DNA from: Bacteroidales bacterium
Lineage (GTDB): Bacteria > Bacteroidota > Bacteroidia > Bacteroidales > Marinilabiliaceae
Assembly (NCBI GenBank): GCA_900766825.1
Contig: CAAFWU010000036.1
Coordinates: 1 to 64,000 of the forward strand
Direction: 5' to 3'
Length of the DNA: 64,000 bases
In this document: in pieces, positions 26,405 to 36,455 of the stretch
Layout of the letters: the number at the start of each line of letters is the position of its first letter
How positions within the stretch are numbered: the first letter of the stretch is position 1
The notes under the pieces: model-generated
Databases searched by the model: none
What the model was told of the DNA's origin: nothing
Seen by the model: the letters and a program-made list of their open reading frames with translations, nothing else
Position numbers and translations under genes: made by a program

Positions 26405-28915
26405 TTGAAATCTAAGGCTGTGAGCATACGTATACCATTCTTTACATTGGTCGCCTTCTTTGCAACCCTAACCACACAAACGAGAGCAGAAGAGACCACA
26501 GAGACCATAAGTGGGGTCACCTACACCTACGACACCCAGGGCACCACGGCTTGCGTCACTGCCTTCGACAACTCAGTGTCTGCCGTGACCATTTTGAGCG
26601 AAGTCAAGGGCAAGACAGTGACCGAAATCACACAAGATGCCTTTGCCGATGCATCGAACATAGTCTCACTCTACATTCCCGCCTCGGTAACCACCATTGT
26701 CGATAAGGCCTTTGCAGACTGCACCTACAACGGACTGACTGTGACCTACATGGCCACCACTAAACCCAACGCCGATGCCGTGCCCTACACTGCCTTTGCC
26801 AACGGCATAACGCTTTTGGTTCCTGGTCAAGCCATAGAGGATTACATTGCTGACACAGATTGGAAACTCCAATGCAACATGATAAAAATCGTGGATCTCT
26901 ATTATAGCTTAAGTGGCAACAAGAGCATAACGGGTCGCGTTGGCACCAGCACCACCACGGATTTATACATATCGTCCAAGGTATCCACGGCTGTGGGCGT
27001 CATAACCGTGCCCAACATTGCAGACAATGCATTCGAAGACGACGCCATTTTGGAGTCGGTGCATCTATTAGAGGGCATAACCAGCGTGGGTGCCTCCGCC
27101 TTCAAGGGCTGCACCAATCTAAACAGCATTACCCTCCCTGCCTCGCTTAGTGAATTGGGCACGAGGGTCTTTAGCGGTTGCACCAAACTATCATCCGTGG
27201 AGGTGGCCGAGGGCAACAATAACTTCTGCACCAAGAACAACATGCTGCTTAGTGCCGATGGCACCACCCTACTCCTTTGCCCCGCAACCCAGACGGGTCG
27301 AATTGAGATTCCCGAGGGCGTGACAACCATAACCAGCGGTGCCTTCGAGGGCTGCACCGGCATCACCGAGGTTATCCTGCCCAGCACGCTCAGCAGCATA
27401 GGCGATGAGGCATTTGCAGGCTGCACCACCCTAAGTAAGGTCTACGCCAACGGAGCAGAGCCCGCAACCTTGGGCACCGATGCCTTCAAAGATTGCACCA
27501 TTGATGAGGTATGGGCCCTCAACAGCCTGAGCATGCAAGCCTATGCCCGCACCGACTGGGCCAACGTGGGCAACAGTCTCAAGTTCTACTACACCTTTAT
27601 CACCGATGCCAATGACCCAAACAAGGTGACCATTTACAACGATGCCGCCCTCTCGGACCTCTTCTATGCCATGAACGACAGCGAGTCTGGTCTCACATAG
27701 GCCCAAACCATAGACTTGGATTCCAACATACGCATGAAGACCAAAGAGCTGGACCTGAGCACCATGAGCCACGATAATGTGGCCTCGGTTATGGATTACT
27801 TGCCCACCATAGGCAACTACGATGGCACAATGAACGGAGCCACCATAAGCAACCTGACCGTACGAAGCAGCGGACTCTTTGGCACACTGGGGGCACAAGC
27901 TGTGGTGAACAACCTAATGTTGGACAGCGCCACCATATATATTGACCCCACAGACGAAGCCTATCAGACAGCCGAGGACGGCACCCGATGCATGAGCCTG
28001 CTGGCCCAAACCAACAGCGGTGCAGTGAACAACTTTGGCTTTGCGGGCCGCGTTATTGTGGACGAGAGCCGCATGGGCGACTATGCCGACTACGCCGTGA
28101 CCCTCTTTGGCACCATGGACAACGATGCTGCCGCCAGCGGTTTCCTCTACCTCACCGACGTTGAGGCCACGGGCGACGACCAAAACAAGCGTTGCATAAC
28201 CTTGAAACAGAACTTGGCAACAGCATCGAAGGGCACCAAGAAGACCAAGGTGGCCACCAACAGCGGCAACACCAAGAGTGCGTTCAAGAGCACTGGCAAC
28301 CTCTTTGGCTACTCCGACGACGAGATAAACAAGAGCATCCGTTCCTTTAGCGACGAGGAGTTTGCCAACGGTGCCGTGGCCTATTGGCTCAACTGGTCGG
28401 ATCAGGGCTACACAGGCACCTACCGACCCATTTGGAGTCAGGGTCCCAAGTACCCCATTGCGGCCACTGCGCAAGCCGACGGCACCACAAACGCCCTCTA
28501 CGCCATAGACTGGGGCACCACGGACATGAACATGCTCACCAACGCCCCCGTGGTGGCCAACAACGGTCAGCCACTGACCATACACTACGCCACTAAGCCC
28601 AAGAGTTTCAAGGTTGGCAACGAAGAGATTGCCATTGGCGAGACATCGACCTCGTTCAAGTTCGACAACACTAAGACGGTGAGCATTGCATGGGCCGATG
28701 GCGCACCAACAGCCACTCCCATTATAAAGAGCGAACCCAAACCAGACTTTGTCATCAAAGGTCGTGTGATAAGTTCGACCGATGGCGAGACAACCCTGAC
28801 GGTTCGCAGCCTCTTGAGCACCGTGATGGGTAGCGGCACCGAGGTGATTGTGCCTCATCAGGGCATCTACCTTGTCATCTGCAACAACAGGACTACCAAG
28901 GTTATTATAAAGTAG
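26405..28915 (+). pseudogene. BspA-like leucine-rich-repeat secreted protein interrupted by an in-frame TAG
   Basis: One reading frame of 836 codons runs from 26405 to 28915 with a single TAG at 27698-27700. The first part (431 residues) has a signal peptide (FFTLVAFFATLTTQTRA) and LRR_5 repeats such as VGASAFKGCTNLNSITLPAS and ITSGAFEGCTGITEVILPST. The part after the stop continues with YDGTMNGATISNLTV...SGLFGTLG, a GLUG-like beta-helix segment, and ends with the sorting-type tail GIYLVICNNRTTKVIIK. CAG to TAG is the simplest change. The start is also non-canonical (TTG at 26405 or GTG at 26420; an in-frame stop lies just upstream). Intact frame on both sides points to recent decay. TAG is a normal stop for several genes here, so general recoding is unlikely. 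Confidence 0.85.
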
Positions 28916-28933
28916 ACGCCAACACTTTATACA

Positions 28934-28990
28934 AAACAAACAGACCCTCCCCTAACCAAGTAAACCTTGGTTGGGGGAGGATTTGTTTAT
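28934..28990. terminator. Bidirectional terminator
   Basis: CCTCCCCTAACCAAG (28946-28960) pairs with CTTGGTTGGGGGAGG (28966-28980). The plus strand is followed by ATTTGTTTATATATT and the minus strand by GTCTGTTTGTTTTG. It serves the LRR gene and the convergent AAA gene. Confidence 0.9.
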
Positions 28991-28999
28991 ATATTACAA

Positions 29000-30658
29000 T
29001 CACTTAGTCAACACGCCAAAGAGTTCACGATAATCCTCCACCTTCTCAATCAAACACTTATGATGCTTGCTCTCCGCATCGTAGGCTATGCCAACCAGCA
29101 CAGCGCTTTTGCCAGGGTGGTGGCGAAAAGCATGAGCATAGTTGCGGGTTCTGATTTGCTGGAGGGCCACAGCAGGATCTCCATCTTTCTTTAGTTCTAT
29201 AATAATGACGGGTTTCTTGGGCAGAGTGGGCACCAAAACCACGTCGGCATAGCCACAACCCGTTGGCAACTCGGAGAAAATCATGTACTCCTTGCGGGCG
29301 TAGAAGTAGGCCATGAGAATGGCACTCTGCATAGTGGACTCGCGTTTATAGCTTAGGGAACTGGAGATGTCGGCATGGGAATCGTCGAGAGCTTTGGTCA
29401 CAGCCTCGGTGTCTCCCTTCTCGGTGGACTCAATTAGGGCGCGACCTGTTTCCAACATCTGCCGTATGGGCTCAAAACCTTTGGCTTTGGACATGATATT
29501 GAACCAGGCTTGACGAATCTCGGCATTTGGAATATGGCACGACTCGTCCAATGGGTCGTAGGCAAGATAGCCAAGATGAATGAGATAGGTAAAGACTTCG
29601 TCTTTAGTGGCAAAGCACTCTACATTGTTATTGTAGAGCTCCACATTAATCTTAATGTCCCTCTCGCCCTTTAGCATTGCCATTATGTCATCCTTAATGC
29701 CCTCGATGTTGGCATCAAGGTAGAATGTTATGGCTTCGAGGGCACTCGTTGTCACCCAATAATTTTTGTATTCATCCCACATTACTGCTTTCACAACAGA
29801 ATTTGGGTTAAACATATGAACAACAGACTCGCCATCATCATCGGGTTGCTTGAGCATCTTTCTGCTTTTGGGGAATGTGTAGCCATCGTACATAAATTTA
29901 CACATCTCGAAATCAGCATCATTACGCTGGCATACTTCTTCAGTCTCTTTGGCTGTCAACCCAAAATATTGAGCAAAGGGTCCTGGGGTCAACATAGTAA
30001 ACTCTGAAAAGTTATTCAGTTTGCTCTGAACACGTTCTCTGAGAATAGGCAGAATGCCTGTTAAGTAAGCTAAACTGATAGCCTTTTGGGTGTCGTTGGC
30101 CTTAAAAATAGAATTAAGAAACTCCAGAAACTCCTTTCGAAGCGAAGAAGAAACACTATCATCACGAAGCAGAACATCATACTCATCAATTATAATAACA
30201 AAAGAATCTCCAACTTCTTCATGAATAACAGATATTGCCGATGCAATGGCAGCATCTGAAGGTATTTCTACTGAAGGAAATTGTTTACGTAGTTCACAAA
30301 CAACACCAGCCTGCAATTCTTTTATTGTTTGACTTTTATCTACAGTCCTACTGTACCAACTATTTAAATCTATCTGAATAACATTTACAGCATTAAGATA
30401 CTTATCCCACCCCTCTATCTGGCTAAGTTTAAGTTTTTCAAAAAGTTCTCGGCTATCACAATTCTTAGAATAATAGGCCGCCAAGAGGTTTGCCATCATT
30501 GTCTTGCCAAACCTACGAGCACGGCTCATGCACACGAACCGTTGGGCTGTGCCAAAGAGTTCATTAAGTTCGCAGACCATAAGGGACTTGTCGACGTAAA
30601 TTTTGGAATTTAGGTCGAAAGTAAATGATTGGTTGCCTGGATTTACAAATAAGCCCAT
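29000..30658 (-). CDS. AAA-ATPase-like / PD-(D/E)XK nuclease-like protein (intact copy)
   Basis: Member of the large Bacteroidetes family combining an AAA-ATPase-like domain (pfam AAA-ATPase_like) and a C-terminal PD-(D/E)XK domain (PDDEXK_9); biological role unknown. The 552-residue product starts with the family opening FVNPGNQSFTFDLNSKIYVDKS, has an unusual Walker A SRARRFGKT with Lys52, and Walker B VIIIDEYDVLLRD with Asp158/Glu159. The C-terminal nuclease-like core is SELPTGCGYADVVLVP (Asp472) and VIIIELKKDG (Glu488, Lys490). All expected residues are present. A diverged relative lies at 56490-58211. Some authors link the family to mobile elements or phage defence; nothing here proves it. 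Confidence 0.9.
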   Translation of the reverse strand: MGLFVNPGNQSFTFDLNSKIYVDKSLMVCELNELFGTAQRFVCMSRARRFGKTMMANLLAAYYSKNCDSRELFEKLKLSQIEGWDKYLNAVNVIQIDLNSWYSRTVDKSQTIKELQAGVVCELRKQFPSVEIPSDAAIASAISVIHEEVGDSFVIIIDEYDVLLRDDSVSSSLRKEFLEFLNSIFKANDTQKAISLAYLTGILPILRERVQSKLNNFSEFTMLTPGPFAQYFGLTAKETEEVCQRNDADFEMCKFMYDGYTFPKSRKMLKQPDDDGESVVHMFNPNSVVKAVMWDEYKNYWVTTSALEAITFYLDANIEGIKDDIMAMLKGERDIKINVELYNNNVECFATKDEVFTYLIHLGYLAYDPLDESCHIPNAEIRQAWFNIMSKAKGFEPIRQMLETGRALIESTEKGDTEAVTKALDDSHADISSSLSYKRESTMQSAILMAYFYARKEYMIFSELPTGCGYADVVLVPTLPKKPVIIIELKKDGDPAVALQQIRTRNYAHAFRHHPGKSAVLVGIAYDAESKHHKCLIEKVEDYRELFGVLTK

Positions 30659-30784
30659 TGTTTTAAACGTTTGTTTTGAGAGAGATGAGATTGCGAAAAC
30701 GATATAAATATAACAAAAGTTTAACCCATTGTGTGTCCTTCGTCAATTATTTTCCCCCCTCTGTTGCATAGCGTCAAATACATA

Positions 30785-30822
30785 AGCCCAAGCCCTAAGG
30801 TCGCGACCTTGGAGCTTGGGTT
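30785..30822. repeat. Long inverted repeat downstream of the acyl-ligase fusion gene
   Basis: AAGCCCAAGC and GCTTGGGTT form the outer arms and AAGGTCG/CGACCTT the inner arms of a near-palindrome. It lies 48 bases after the minus-strand stop at 30870. No clear T-run follows on that strand, so it may act as a 3' stabiliser rather than a terminator. Confidence 0.45.
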
Positions 30823-30869
30823 CATTGCCTCACCCAACGCTTTCCGCTGGGATTTATATCTGCATTTTT

Positions 30870-33335
30870 TTACTTCTCTTGGTTATCCTTTATGCTGTCG
30901 TAGACTCGGTTGGTTAGCTCCTCGTAGCTTGAATCCTGTGGGTAGATGGGTTCAAGGAACTCCACCTGAACTTTATGGGGTCGAGGGAGACGAGTACCTT
31001 TTGGCATGGCCTGAAAAGCTCCTTTGATGGATACGGGAACCACTGGAACGTTGAGTTCCTTGCTCAAGATGGCAAAGGTCTTTTTAAACTCACCCAGCTG
31101 ACCATCGGTGGTGCGGGTGCCCTCGGGGAAGATGATAAGGTTCTTCTTGTTGCGCAAGGCCTCACCCAACTTCTGTATGGAGTCCTTGATGTTGCTCATA
31201 TCCACCACAATGACGTTGTGAGTGGCGGCCAAAAACTTAACGAAGGGCTGTTTGACGTGCTGCTCCTTGGCATAGAAATAGGTGTTGCGTATGTCGCGGA
31301 ACTTGATAAAGGACATCACAAAGAGTCCGTCCAGAAAACTCTGGTGGTTGGGGGCAATGATTACGGGACCGTCTGGTATGCGCTCGGTGCCATGACCCGT
31401 GAGTTTGAAGTAGAGGCTGAAGAATGGGTGGGCCAGAGCCATAAAGAGACTGCCCGTGAACCAGGTCTGAGGCAACTTGAGGGTGGTGTGCTCGCGCAGG
31501 ATCTTACTCCAATCAACCTTCTCGACCTGAAGTTTGGTCTTGCTCTCGGCCACACTCTCTGCCAGATCTCTAATGGTCTTGAACTGAGTAATTTGGTCGG
31601 TTGTAAGGTTGAGACCAAAGCTATCGTTGACAAAGACCTGAAGCCCCACTTTATCCAGCGAGTCGAAGCCGAGGTCGAACTCAATGTGATCGGTGGGCTT
31701 AACGTGGCAGTGTTTCTCGTCCTCTATATACTGTTTGATAATCTTATACTCGTCACAGAGCAACTCCTCTTGAACCTCGGCATTGTTTTGGGTTCCATTG
31801 TCGGCCTCGGAGAGGAGGGCTTTGAGTTTGAAGCGCTGCAACTTATCCAAGCGGGTTCTGGGAAGTTTGCCACGATAGATGCAGACGTTGAAAATCTTTT
31901 TGTAGGCTGCTGCCTCGGCATTATAATGTTCCAGCACCTCCCACTTCACTTTTTGCTCAATCTGCTCGTTGGTCAGGGTTGAGGCCAGTTCGGGCGTTGG
32001 CACAATGATGGCCACTAGAGCATCGTCCTTTTCAGTCACGGCAGCCTCTTTTACCACAGCGGCATAGCTCTCGAGGTGCTGCTCTATGTCCACAGGGTTT
32101 ACGTTTTTGCCATTGGAGAGAACGATAATCTCCTTGCGTCGGCCAGTGATGACCACGCGTCCGCCCTCGTCAATATACCCCAAGTCGCCCGTGTAAATCC
32201 AGCCATCGCGCAGAACCTCGGCGGTCTCTTCGGGTCGGCCATAGTAACCTTGCATCACATTCTTGCCTCGGCATACCACCTCGCCATTGCGGATCTCTAC
32301 ATCGCAGCCTGGCAGAGGTTTGCCCGAGACGCCAGGGCATATGTCGTCGGGTCGGGTGAAGCTAATCATGGGTGCGCACTCGGTCATGCCAAAGCCCTCC
32401 AGAACGTCGAGACCCAAGGTTTGCATACGCTTGGCCACAGCGGGGTCCAGAGCAGCACCTCCACAAACAAAGTATTTGATGCGTCCGCCCATCATCTTGC
32501 GGATGGAGCTGAAGATGGTTCGCGAGAAACCACGGTGCCCCACCTTGCTGCAGAGAGAGTAGAGGGCCTTGGTAAACCATTTGCTGTCAATCTTTTTGCT
32601 TATGCCGTTGGCCAACATGGTGTAGAGGCGTGGCACGCCAATAACGATGCCCACCTGTCCCTCTTTCATGGTCCGCATAAGATCGGGGGCGCTCATGGAG
32701 GGGCATATGGCCACAGAGCCGCAGGTTACCAGAGGGGCCATGATGGAGCCCACGAGGGGCAGCACGTGGTGACATGGCAGCAAAATCATGGTGCGTATGT
32801 CGGGGGTGAAGATGGGCACCCCTTTGCTCACAGCGTCGATGTTGAAATAGAGGTTCTCGAAACTGAGCATGACTCCCTTGGGGCTGCCCGTGGTGCCCGA
32901 GGTATAGATAATGAGAGCCGTGTCGGGCATTTGGAAATCGATGGTGGCCTGAGTGGCAGACTTATACTCACCCTCCTCCTGCTCCTGACAAATGGAGTGA
33001 ACGGAGAGTTGCATCTGTGCCCGCTTCATAGCCTCGGCCACGGTGGGTTGACATTGTTCAGATGTCCAGATGGCCGTTGGTGTGCTGTCGCGTAGCACAT
33101 AGGCCAGGTCGGAGGACGAGGATGTGCAATCGACGGGCACGGCAATGCACCCTTGCTGCCAAATGGCAAAGAGTGCGTAGATGAAGCCAGGCCTATTCTC
33201 TGAGAATATTACCACACGGTCGCCCTGACGGGCTGTCATCTGACGGTGGCAGAGGTTGATGCGGCGGAGCATCTCGTCATAGGAGATCTCGCGCTCCACG
33301 GTCCATATGGCTGTCTTATGCTGGTCTTTTATCAT
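30870..33335 (-). CDS. Fusion of AMP-dependent acyl ligase, acyl carrier domain and PlsC-type acyltransferase
   Basis: Likely activates a fatty acid, holds it on a carrier and transfers it to a lysophospholipid or similar acceptor at the inner membrane; resembles Aas in outline. The 821-residue product has an adenylation domain (about 1-470; IYTSGTTGSPKGVMLS, GYGRP-like PEETAEVLRDGW, YTGDLGYIDEGG), a carrier domain (about 520-600; FDLGFDSLDKVGLQVFV with the phosphopantetheine Ser), and a PlsC domain (about 630-821; NHQSFLDG and FPEGTRTTDG). Last gene of an rpoN-PAP2-ispD-ligase run with gaps of 22-53 bases. The carrier domain inside the fusion is unlike E. coli Aas. Confidence 0.88.
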   Translation of the reverse strand: MIKDQHKTAIWTVEREISYDEMLRRINLCHRQMTARQGDRVVIFSENRPGFIYALFAIWQQGCIAVPVDCTSSSSDLAYVLRDSTPTAIWTSEQCQPTVAEAMKRAQMQLSVHSICQEQEEGEYKSATQATIDFQMPDTALIIYTSGTTGSPKGVMLSFENLYFNIDAVSKGVPIFTPDIRTMILLPCHHVLPLVGSIMAPLVTCGSVAICPSMSAPDLMRTMKEGQVGIVIGVPRLYTMLANGISKKIDSKWFTKALYSLCSKVGHRGFSRTIFSSIRKMMGGRIKYFVCGGAALDPAVAKRMQTLGLDVLEGFGMTECAPMISFTRPDDICPGVSGKPLPGCDVEIRNGEVVCRGKNVMQGYYGRPEETAEVLRDGWIYTGDLGYIDEGGRVVITGRRKEIIVLSNGKNVNPVDIEQHLESYAAVVKEAAVTEKDDALVAIIVPTPELASTLTNEQIEQKVKWEVLEHYNAEAAAYKKIFNVCIYRGKLPRTRLDKLQRFKLKALLSEADNGTQNNAEVQEELLCDEYKIIKQYIEDEKHCHVKPTDHIEFDLGFDSLDKVGLQVFVNDSFGLNLTTDQITQFKTIRDLAESVAESKTKLQVEKVDWSKILREHTTLKLPQTWFTGSLFMALAHPFFSLYFKLTGHGTERIPDGPVIIAPNHQSFLDGLFVMSFIKFRDIRNTYFYAKEQHVKQPFVKFLAATHNVIVVDMSNIKDSIQKLGEALRNKKNLIIFPEGTRTTDGQLGEFKKTFAILSKELNVPVVPVSIKGAFQAMPKGTRLPRPHKVQVEFLEPIYPQDSSYEELTNRVYDSIKDNQEK

Positions 33336-33366
33336 TCCTTTTGTCTAAAGTAGTGATGTTTTTCTA

Positions 33367-34053
33367 TTACACTAAGGGCTGCTTCTGCTCCATAAGTGCC
33401 TGAGCAAAAGCCATGTCGGGCGGGGTGGTGAGTTTGATGTTCTCACGGTTCCCTTGGGTTAGATGGATGGGGTGCCCTGCTGCCTCGAGCACACTGGCCT
33501 CGTCGGTAAAGAGAGGCGATTCGGGTTGCTTAAAGGCCTCGATGATGAGGTTGGCCCGAAAGACCTGGGGTGTCTGAACCATCATGATGGTGGAGCGATC
33601 CACGGCATGGTTGGTGCCATTGGGGTCCAGCACACGAACCGATTCGATTGAGGGCATCACGGGTATGGCACTGCCAAACTCCTCGGCCTCGGCATAGCAG
33701 CGCACGAGGGTTGGGAGACTTACAAGAGGACGTACGCCATCGTGGACACCAATGAGGCGCTCGCCATCCCAAGCCGCCAGACCATTAGCCACACTCTGGT
33801 GGCGCGTGGCACCTCCAGAGACCACGGTGTGGGGTACGCTAAAACTGTGCTGTTTGCAAAGATCTTGCCATAGGCTCTGGTGCTCGGATGGCAGAACCAC
33901 AACAATGCGTGTTGATGGCACCTGGCTCATGAGTTCCACGGTGTGCATGAGCACGGGACGCCCCATGAGGTCCATAAACTGCTTGGGAAGTTGCCCCCCC
34001 ATGCGGGTACCGCTGCCTCCTGCCACAATGACCATCAGTTTGTCCTGTGCCAT
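33367..34053 (-). CDS. ispD: 2-C-methyl-D-erythritol 4-phosphate cytidylyltransferase
   Basis: Third step of the MEP isoprenoid pathway: CTP plus MEP gives CDP-ME. The 228-residue product from the ATG at 34053 starts MAQDKLMVIVAGGSGTRMGG, the nucleotide-binding signature, followed by LPKQFMDLMGRPVLMHT. Also visible are VANGLAAWDGERLIGVHDGVRP and the late FTDEASVLEAAG and GNRENIKLTTPPD. An in-frame ATG five codons earlier (34068) is possible. It lies 31 bases upstream of the acyl-ligase fusion. Confidence 0.95.
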   Translation of the reverse strand: MAQDKLMVIVAGGSGTRMGGQLPKQFMDLMGRPVLMHTVELMSQVPSTRIVVVLPSEHQSLWQDLCKQHSFSVPHTVVSGGATRHQSVANGLAAWDGERLIGVHDGVRPLVSLPTLVRCYAEAEEFGSAIPVMPSIESVRVLDPNGTNHAVDRSTIMMVQTPQVFRANLIIEAFKQPESPLFTDEASVLEAAGHPIHLTQGNRENIKLTTPPDMAFAQALMEQKQPLV

Positions 34054-34106
34054 ATCTTTGGTTTGCATAGCTTTATGAGAGGGGGATATAATCTATCAAA
34101 AAAAAT

Positions 34107-34796
34107 CTATAGGATATGACCCACGATCATGAACATGCTGCACCACATGGCGGCAAAGCCAACCACATAGCCCATGAGTAGCTGGGCCGAGGTGTGGGCT
34201 CGCTCGTAGAGACGGGTCCAAGCCGAGAGACCTGCGGCCACAAAGGCCAAGGCAGCAAGCCAACAGAAGTCGGTTTGAAAGATGAGCCCCGTGAAAACCA
34301 CATAGGCCAAGAGACCGCCCGTGCCCAAAGTGTGGAGGCTTATCTTCCAACGCAAGGAGCAGAGCCCAGCAAATACAAGCATCGAGGCTTCGCCCCAAAG
34401 CATGCCCACAAGGGGTGCGGGCAGAATATGGCGCGGCATGACAAAGAGAGCCACCATCATGAGGGCGCCAATGGTTATGCAGGGCAGCACACGCTCCTGA
34501 CGGCTGTTCATCTCCAACTCCTTGATGTGGCCTGTGAACATATAGACTCCAATGATCATGAGGGGGCATAGACAGCCCACAAGTCCCATGAGCACAATGA
34601 TGAATGTGAAGGCGCGGAGCGAGAATCCGTGGGCGTAGGGTGAGTTGCCAAAGAGGGTGATGAGTGTGCAGTAGGCTGGCATGAGCAGAGGGTGGCACAG
34701 CACGGTGGTTATCTTGGAGAGCACGTGCATAATGGGCTCTTCGGCACCGTGGACCACAAAGTCCTCATTGGTCACCTCGTTTGGGTTTTCTGACAT
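34107..34796 (-). CDS. PAP2-related integral membrane protein
   Basis: Membrane protein of 229 residues with about six hydrophobic segments. It retains traces of the PAP2 phosphatase pattern, NSRQERVLPC, KISLHTLGTGGL in place of the PSGH motif, and YERAHTSAQLLMGYVVG in place of SRxxxxxHxxxD. The first-motif Lys and the SGH are not canonical, so catalytic activity is uncertain. Bacteroidetes homologues are often annotated as PAP2 family. It sits between rpoN and ispD with short gaps (22 and 53 bases), so it is probably co-transcribed. Confidence 0.65.
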   Translation of the reverse strand: MSENPNEVTNEDFVVHGAEEPIMHVLSKITTVLCHPLLMPAYCTLITLFGNSPYAHGFSLRAFTFIIVLMGLVGCLCPLMIIGVYMFTGHIKELEMNSRQERVLPCITIGALMMVALFVMPRHILPAPLVGMLWGEASMLVFAGLCSLRWKISLHTLGTGGLLAYVVFTGLIFQTDFCWLAALAFVAAGLSAWTRLYERAHTSAQLLMGYVVGFAAMWCSMFMIVGHIL

Positions 34797-34818
34797 GTTA
34801 TTTGTTTAGGGGTCTGTG

Positions 34819-36288
34819 CTAAATTGTTTTGCGCAATCGAGCCACGGCAATGCCCATCTGCTCGCGATACTTGGCCACGGTGCGACGGGCAATCTGATAG
34901 GACTTATCGCGGAGGATCTCTACGAGGCGCTCGTCGGTTAGGGGATGACGTTTGTCCTCGGCATCAATGGCTTCGCGGAGGATTTTCTTGACTTCGCGGG
35001 TCGAAACATCATCACCATCGGCATTTTGCAGGGCCTCGGTGAAGAAATACTTTAGGGGGTAGATGCCAAAGGGGGTTTGGACATATTTGCTATTCGAGAC
35101 GCGAGAGATGGTGGAGACATCGAGACCTGTGCGGTCCGCAATGTCTTTCAGAATCATGGGTTTGAGCTTACGTTCGTCGCCATCGATAAAATAATCGCCC
35201 TGATAGTCGATGATGCTCTGCATAACGAGGCGCAAGGTGTTGTGGCGCTGCTTGATGGCATCGATGAACCACTGGGCAGACTTGACCTTTTCCTTAACGA
35301 ATGTGGCGGCATCGCGCTGCTCGTTGGATAGGTTGGACTTGTTACTGTTGTACTCGCGGAGCATGTCGGCATAGGTTCGGGAGATCATTAGCTCGGGCTC
35401 GCCTTTGCGGTTGAGGTGGAAGGAGATCTTACCGTCTTCGTAGTCCACAATGAAGTCGGGGACCACATGCTGGGCTTGGCGCACCAGACCACCGCCGTAG
35501 GCACTGCCTGGTTTGGGGTTCAAACGAACAATGATGGCTGTGGCTTGCTTGAGCTGGTCGTCGGTTATGTGGAGTTTGCGCATAACCTTATCGTAGTGGT
35601 GTTGCGAGAACTCCTCGAAACACTTATCGAGAACTTCGATTGCCAACTGAATATCGGGCTGCTGTGGATCTCGGGCTTTGTGCAACTGGAGCAGGAGACA
35701 CTCGCGAAGGTCTCGCGCCCCAACGCCCGAGGGGTCGAACTGCTGAACAATGTCCAGAACTTCGGTTACCTCGGCATCGGACACGTCTTCGTTGATGGCA
35801 AAGGAGACATCGTCGGCAATGTTTTGAACATCGCGGCGGAGGTAGCCATCCTCGTCAATATTACCAATTATATAGGAGGCAATCTGTTCTTGTCGGGGCG
35901 ATAGGTCATGGAGCCCTACTTGTTCCTCGAGATGCTCGTAGAATGACGAGGCTTCGCTCACGGGCACACGCTCGCGGCGGTCGTCGTCGTCGGAATAGTT
36001 ATTGGCCTGCATCTTGTAGGCTGGGATATCTTCGTTGAGCAGATAGCCCTCTATGGTGCCATCGTCGGGCTGCTGATCTTGGGCCGCATTAACCTGAGGT
36101 TCAGGCACTTCATCATTATTGCGGCGCATGGCATCCTCGTCAACCTCCAGCACGGGGTTGGCTTCAATCTCCTCCTTGATTCGCTGTTCCATTTGGGCTG
36201 TGGGAATCTCCAACAGTTTGACCAACTGGATTTGCATGGGCGAGAGCTTCTGCTGCAACTTAAGCTGTAGACTTTGGTTGATGGCCAT
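34819..36288 (-). CDS. rpoN: RNA polymerase sigma-54 factor
   Basis: Sigma-54 directs polymerase to -24/-12 promoters and needs an AAA activator. The 489-residue product begins at the ATG at 36288 (MAINQSLQLKLQQKLSPMQI, the Gln-rich region I); the longer reading to 36333 is rejected. Region II is acidic (EVDEDAMRRNNDEVPEPQ), the core-binding domain follows, and the C-terminus has the RpoN box ARRTVAKYREQMGIAVARLRK. A -7 element lies at 36321-36328 on the minus strand. It heads the rpoN-PAP2-ispD-ligase run. Confidence 0.97.
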   Translation of the reverse strand: MAINQSLQLKLQQKLSPMQIQLVKLLEIPTAQMEQRIKEEIEANPVLEVDEDAMRRNNDEVPEPQVNAAQDQQPDDGTIEGYLLNEDIPAYKMQANNYSDDDDRRERVPVSEASSFYEHLEEQVGLHDLSPRQEQIASYIIGNIDEDGYLRRDVQNIADDVSFAINEDVSDAEVTEVLDIVQQFDPSGVGARDLRECLLLQLHKARDPQQPDIQLAIEVLDKCFEEFSQHHYDKVMRKLHITDDQLKQATAIIVRLNPKPGSAYGGGLVRQAQHVVPDFIVDYEDGKISFHLNRKGEPELMISRTYADMLREYNSNKSNLSNEQRDAATFVKEKVKSAQWFIDAIKQRHNTLRLVMQSIIDYQGDYFIDGDERKLKPMILKDIADRTGLDVSTISRVSNSKYVQTPFGIYPLKYFFTEALQNADGDDVSTREVKKILREAIDAEDKRHPLTDERLVEILRDKSYQIARRTVAKYREQMGIAVARLRKTI

Positions 36289-36320
36289 GAATCGGATTGT
36301 TTTTTTAAGACTAATATATG

Positions 36321-36328
36321 CAAATTTA
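36321..36328 (-). promoter_or_regulatory. -7 element of rpoN
   Basis: Minus strand TAAATTTG matches TAnnTTTG exactly, 33 bases before the rpoN ATG. No good TTTG -33 box at the usual spacing. Confidence 0.5.
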
Positions 36329-36402
36329 GTCATATTCCCACAAATTAGGAACAGAGAGATGCGGCAAGGGCTTGTTTGTCTTGCTCTTTACACTCTTTTT
36401 TT

Positions 36403-36418
36403 GTTACTTTAAGGTAAC
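36403..36418. promoter_or_regulatory. 16-base near-palindrome between rpoN and the HAD gene
   Basis: GTTACTTTAAGGTAAC is symmetrical at 14 of 16 positions and sits in the short divergent region, 38 bases before the HAD start. It is a good candidate operator for either gene. Confidence 0.4.
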
Positions 36419-36455
36419 GCATTCCCCAACCCCACTCACCCCAAAGAGAAAAAAG

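Noticed and set aside
26405..28915. Genome-wide amber recoding as the explanation of the TAG
   Set aside because: SusC2, SusD2, clpP, lon and ftsH all end in TAG with the next gene or terminator close behind, so TAG acts as a normal stop here.
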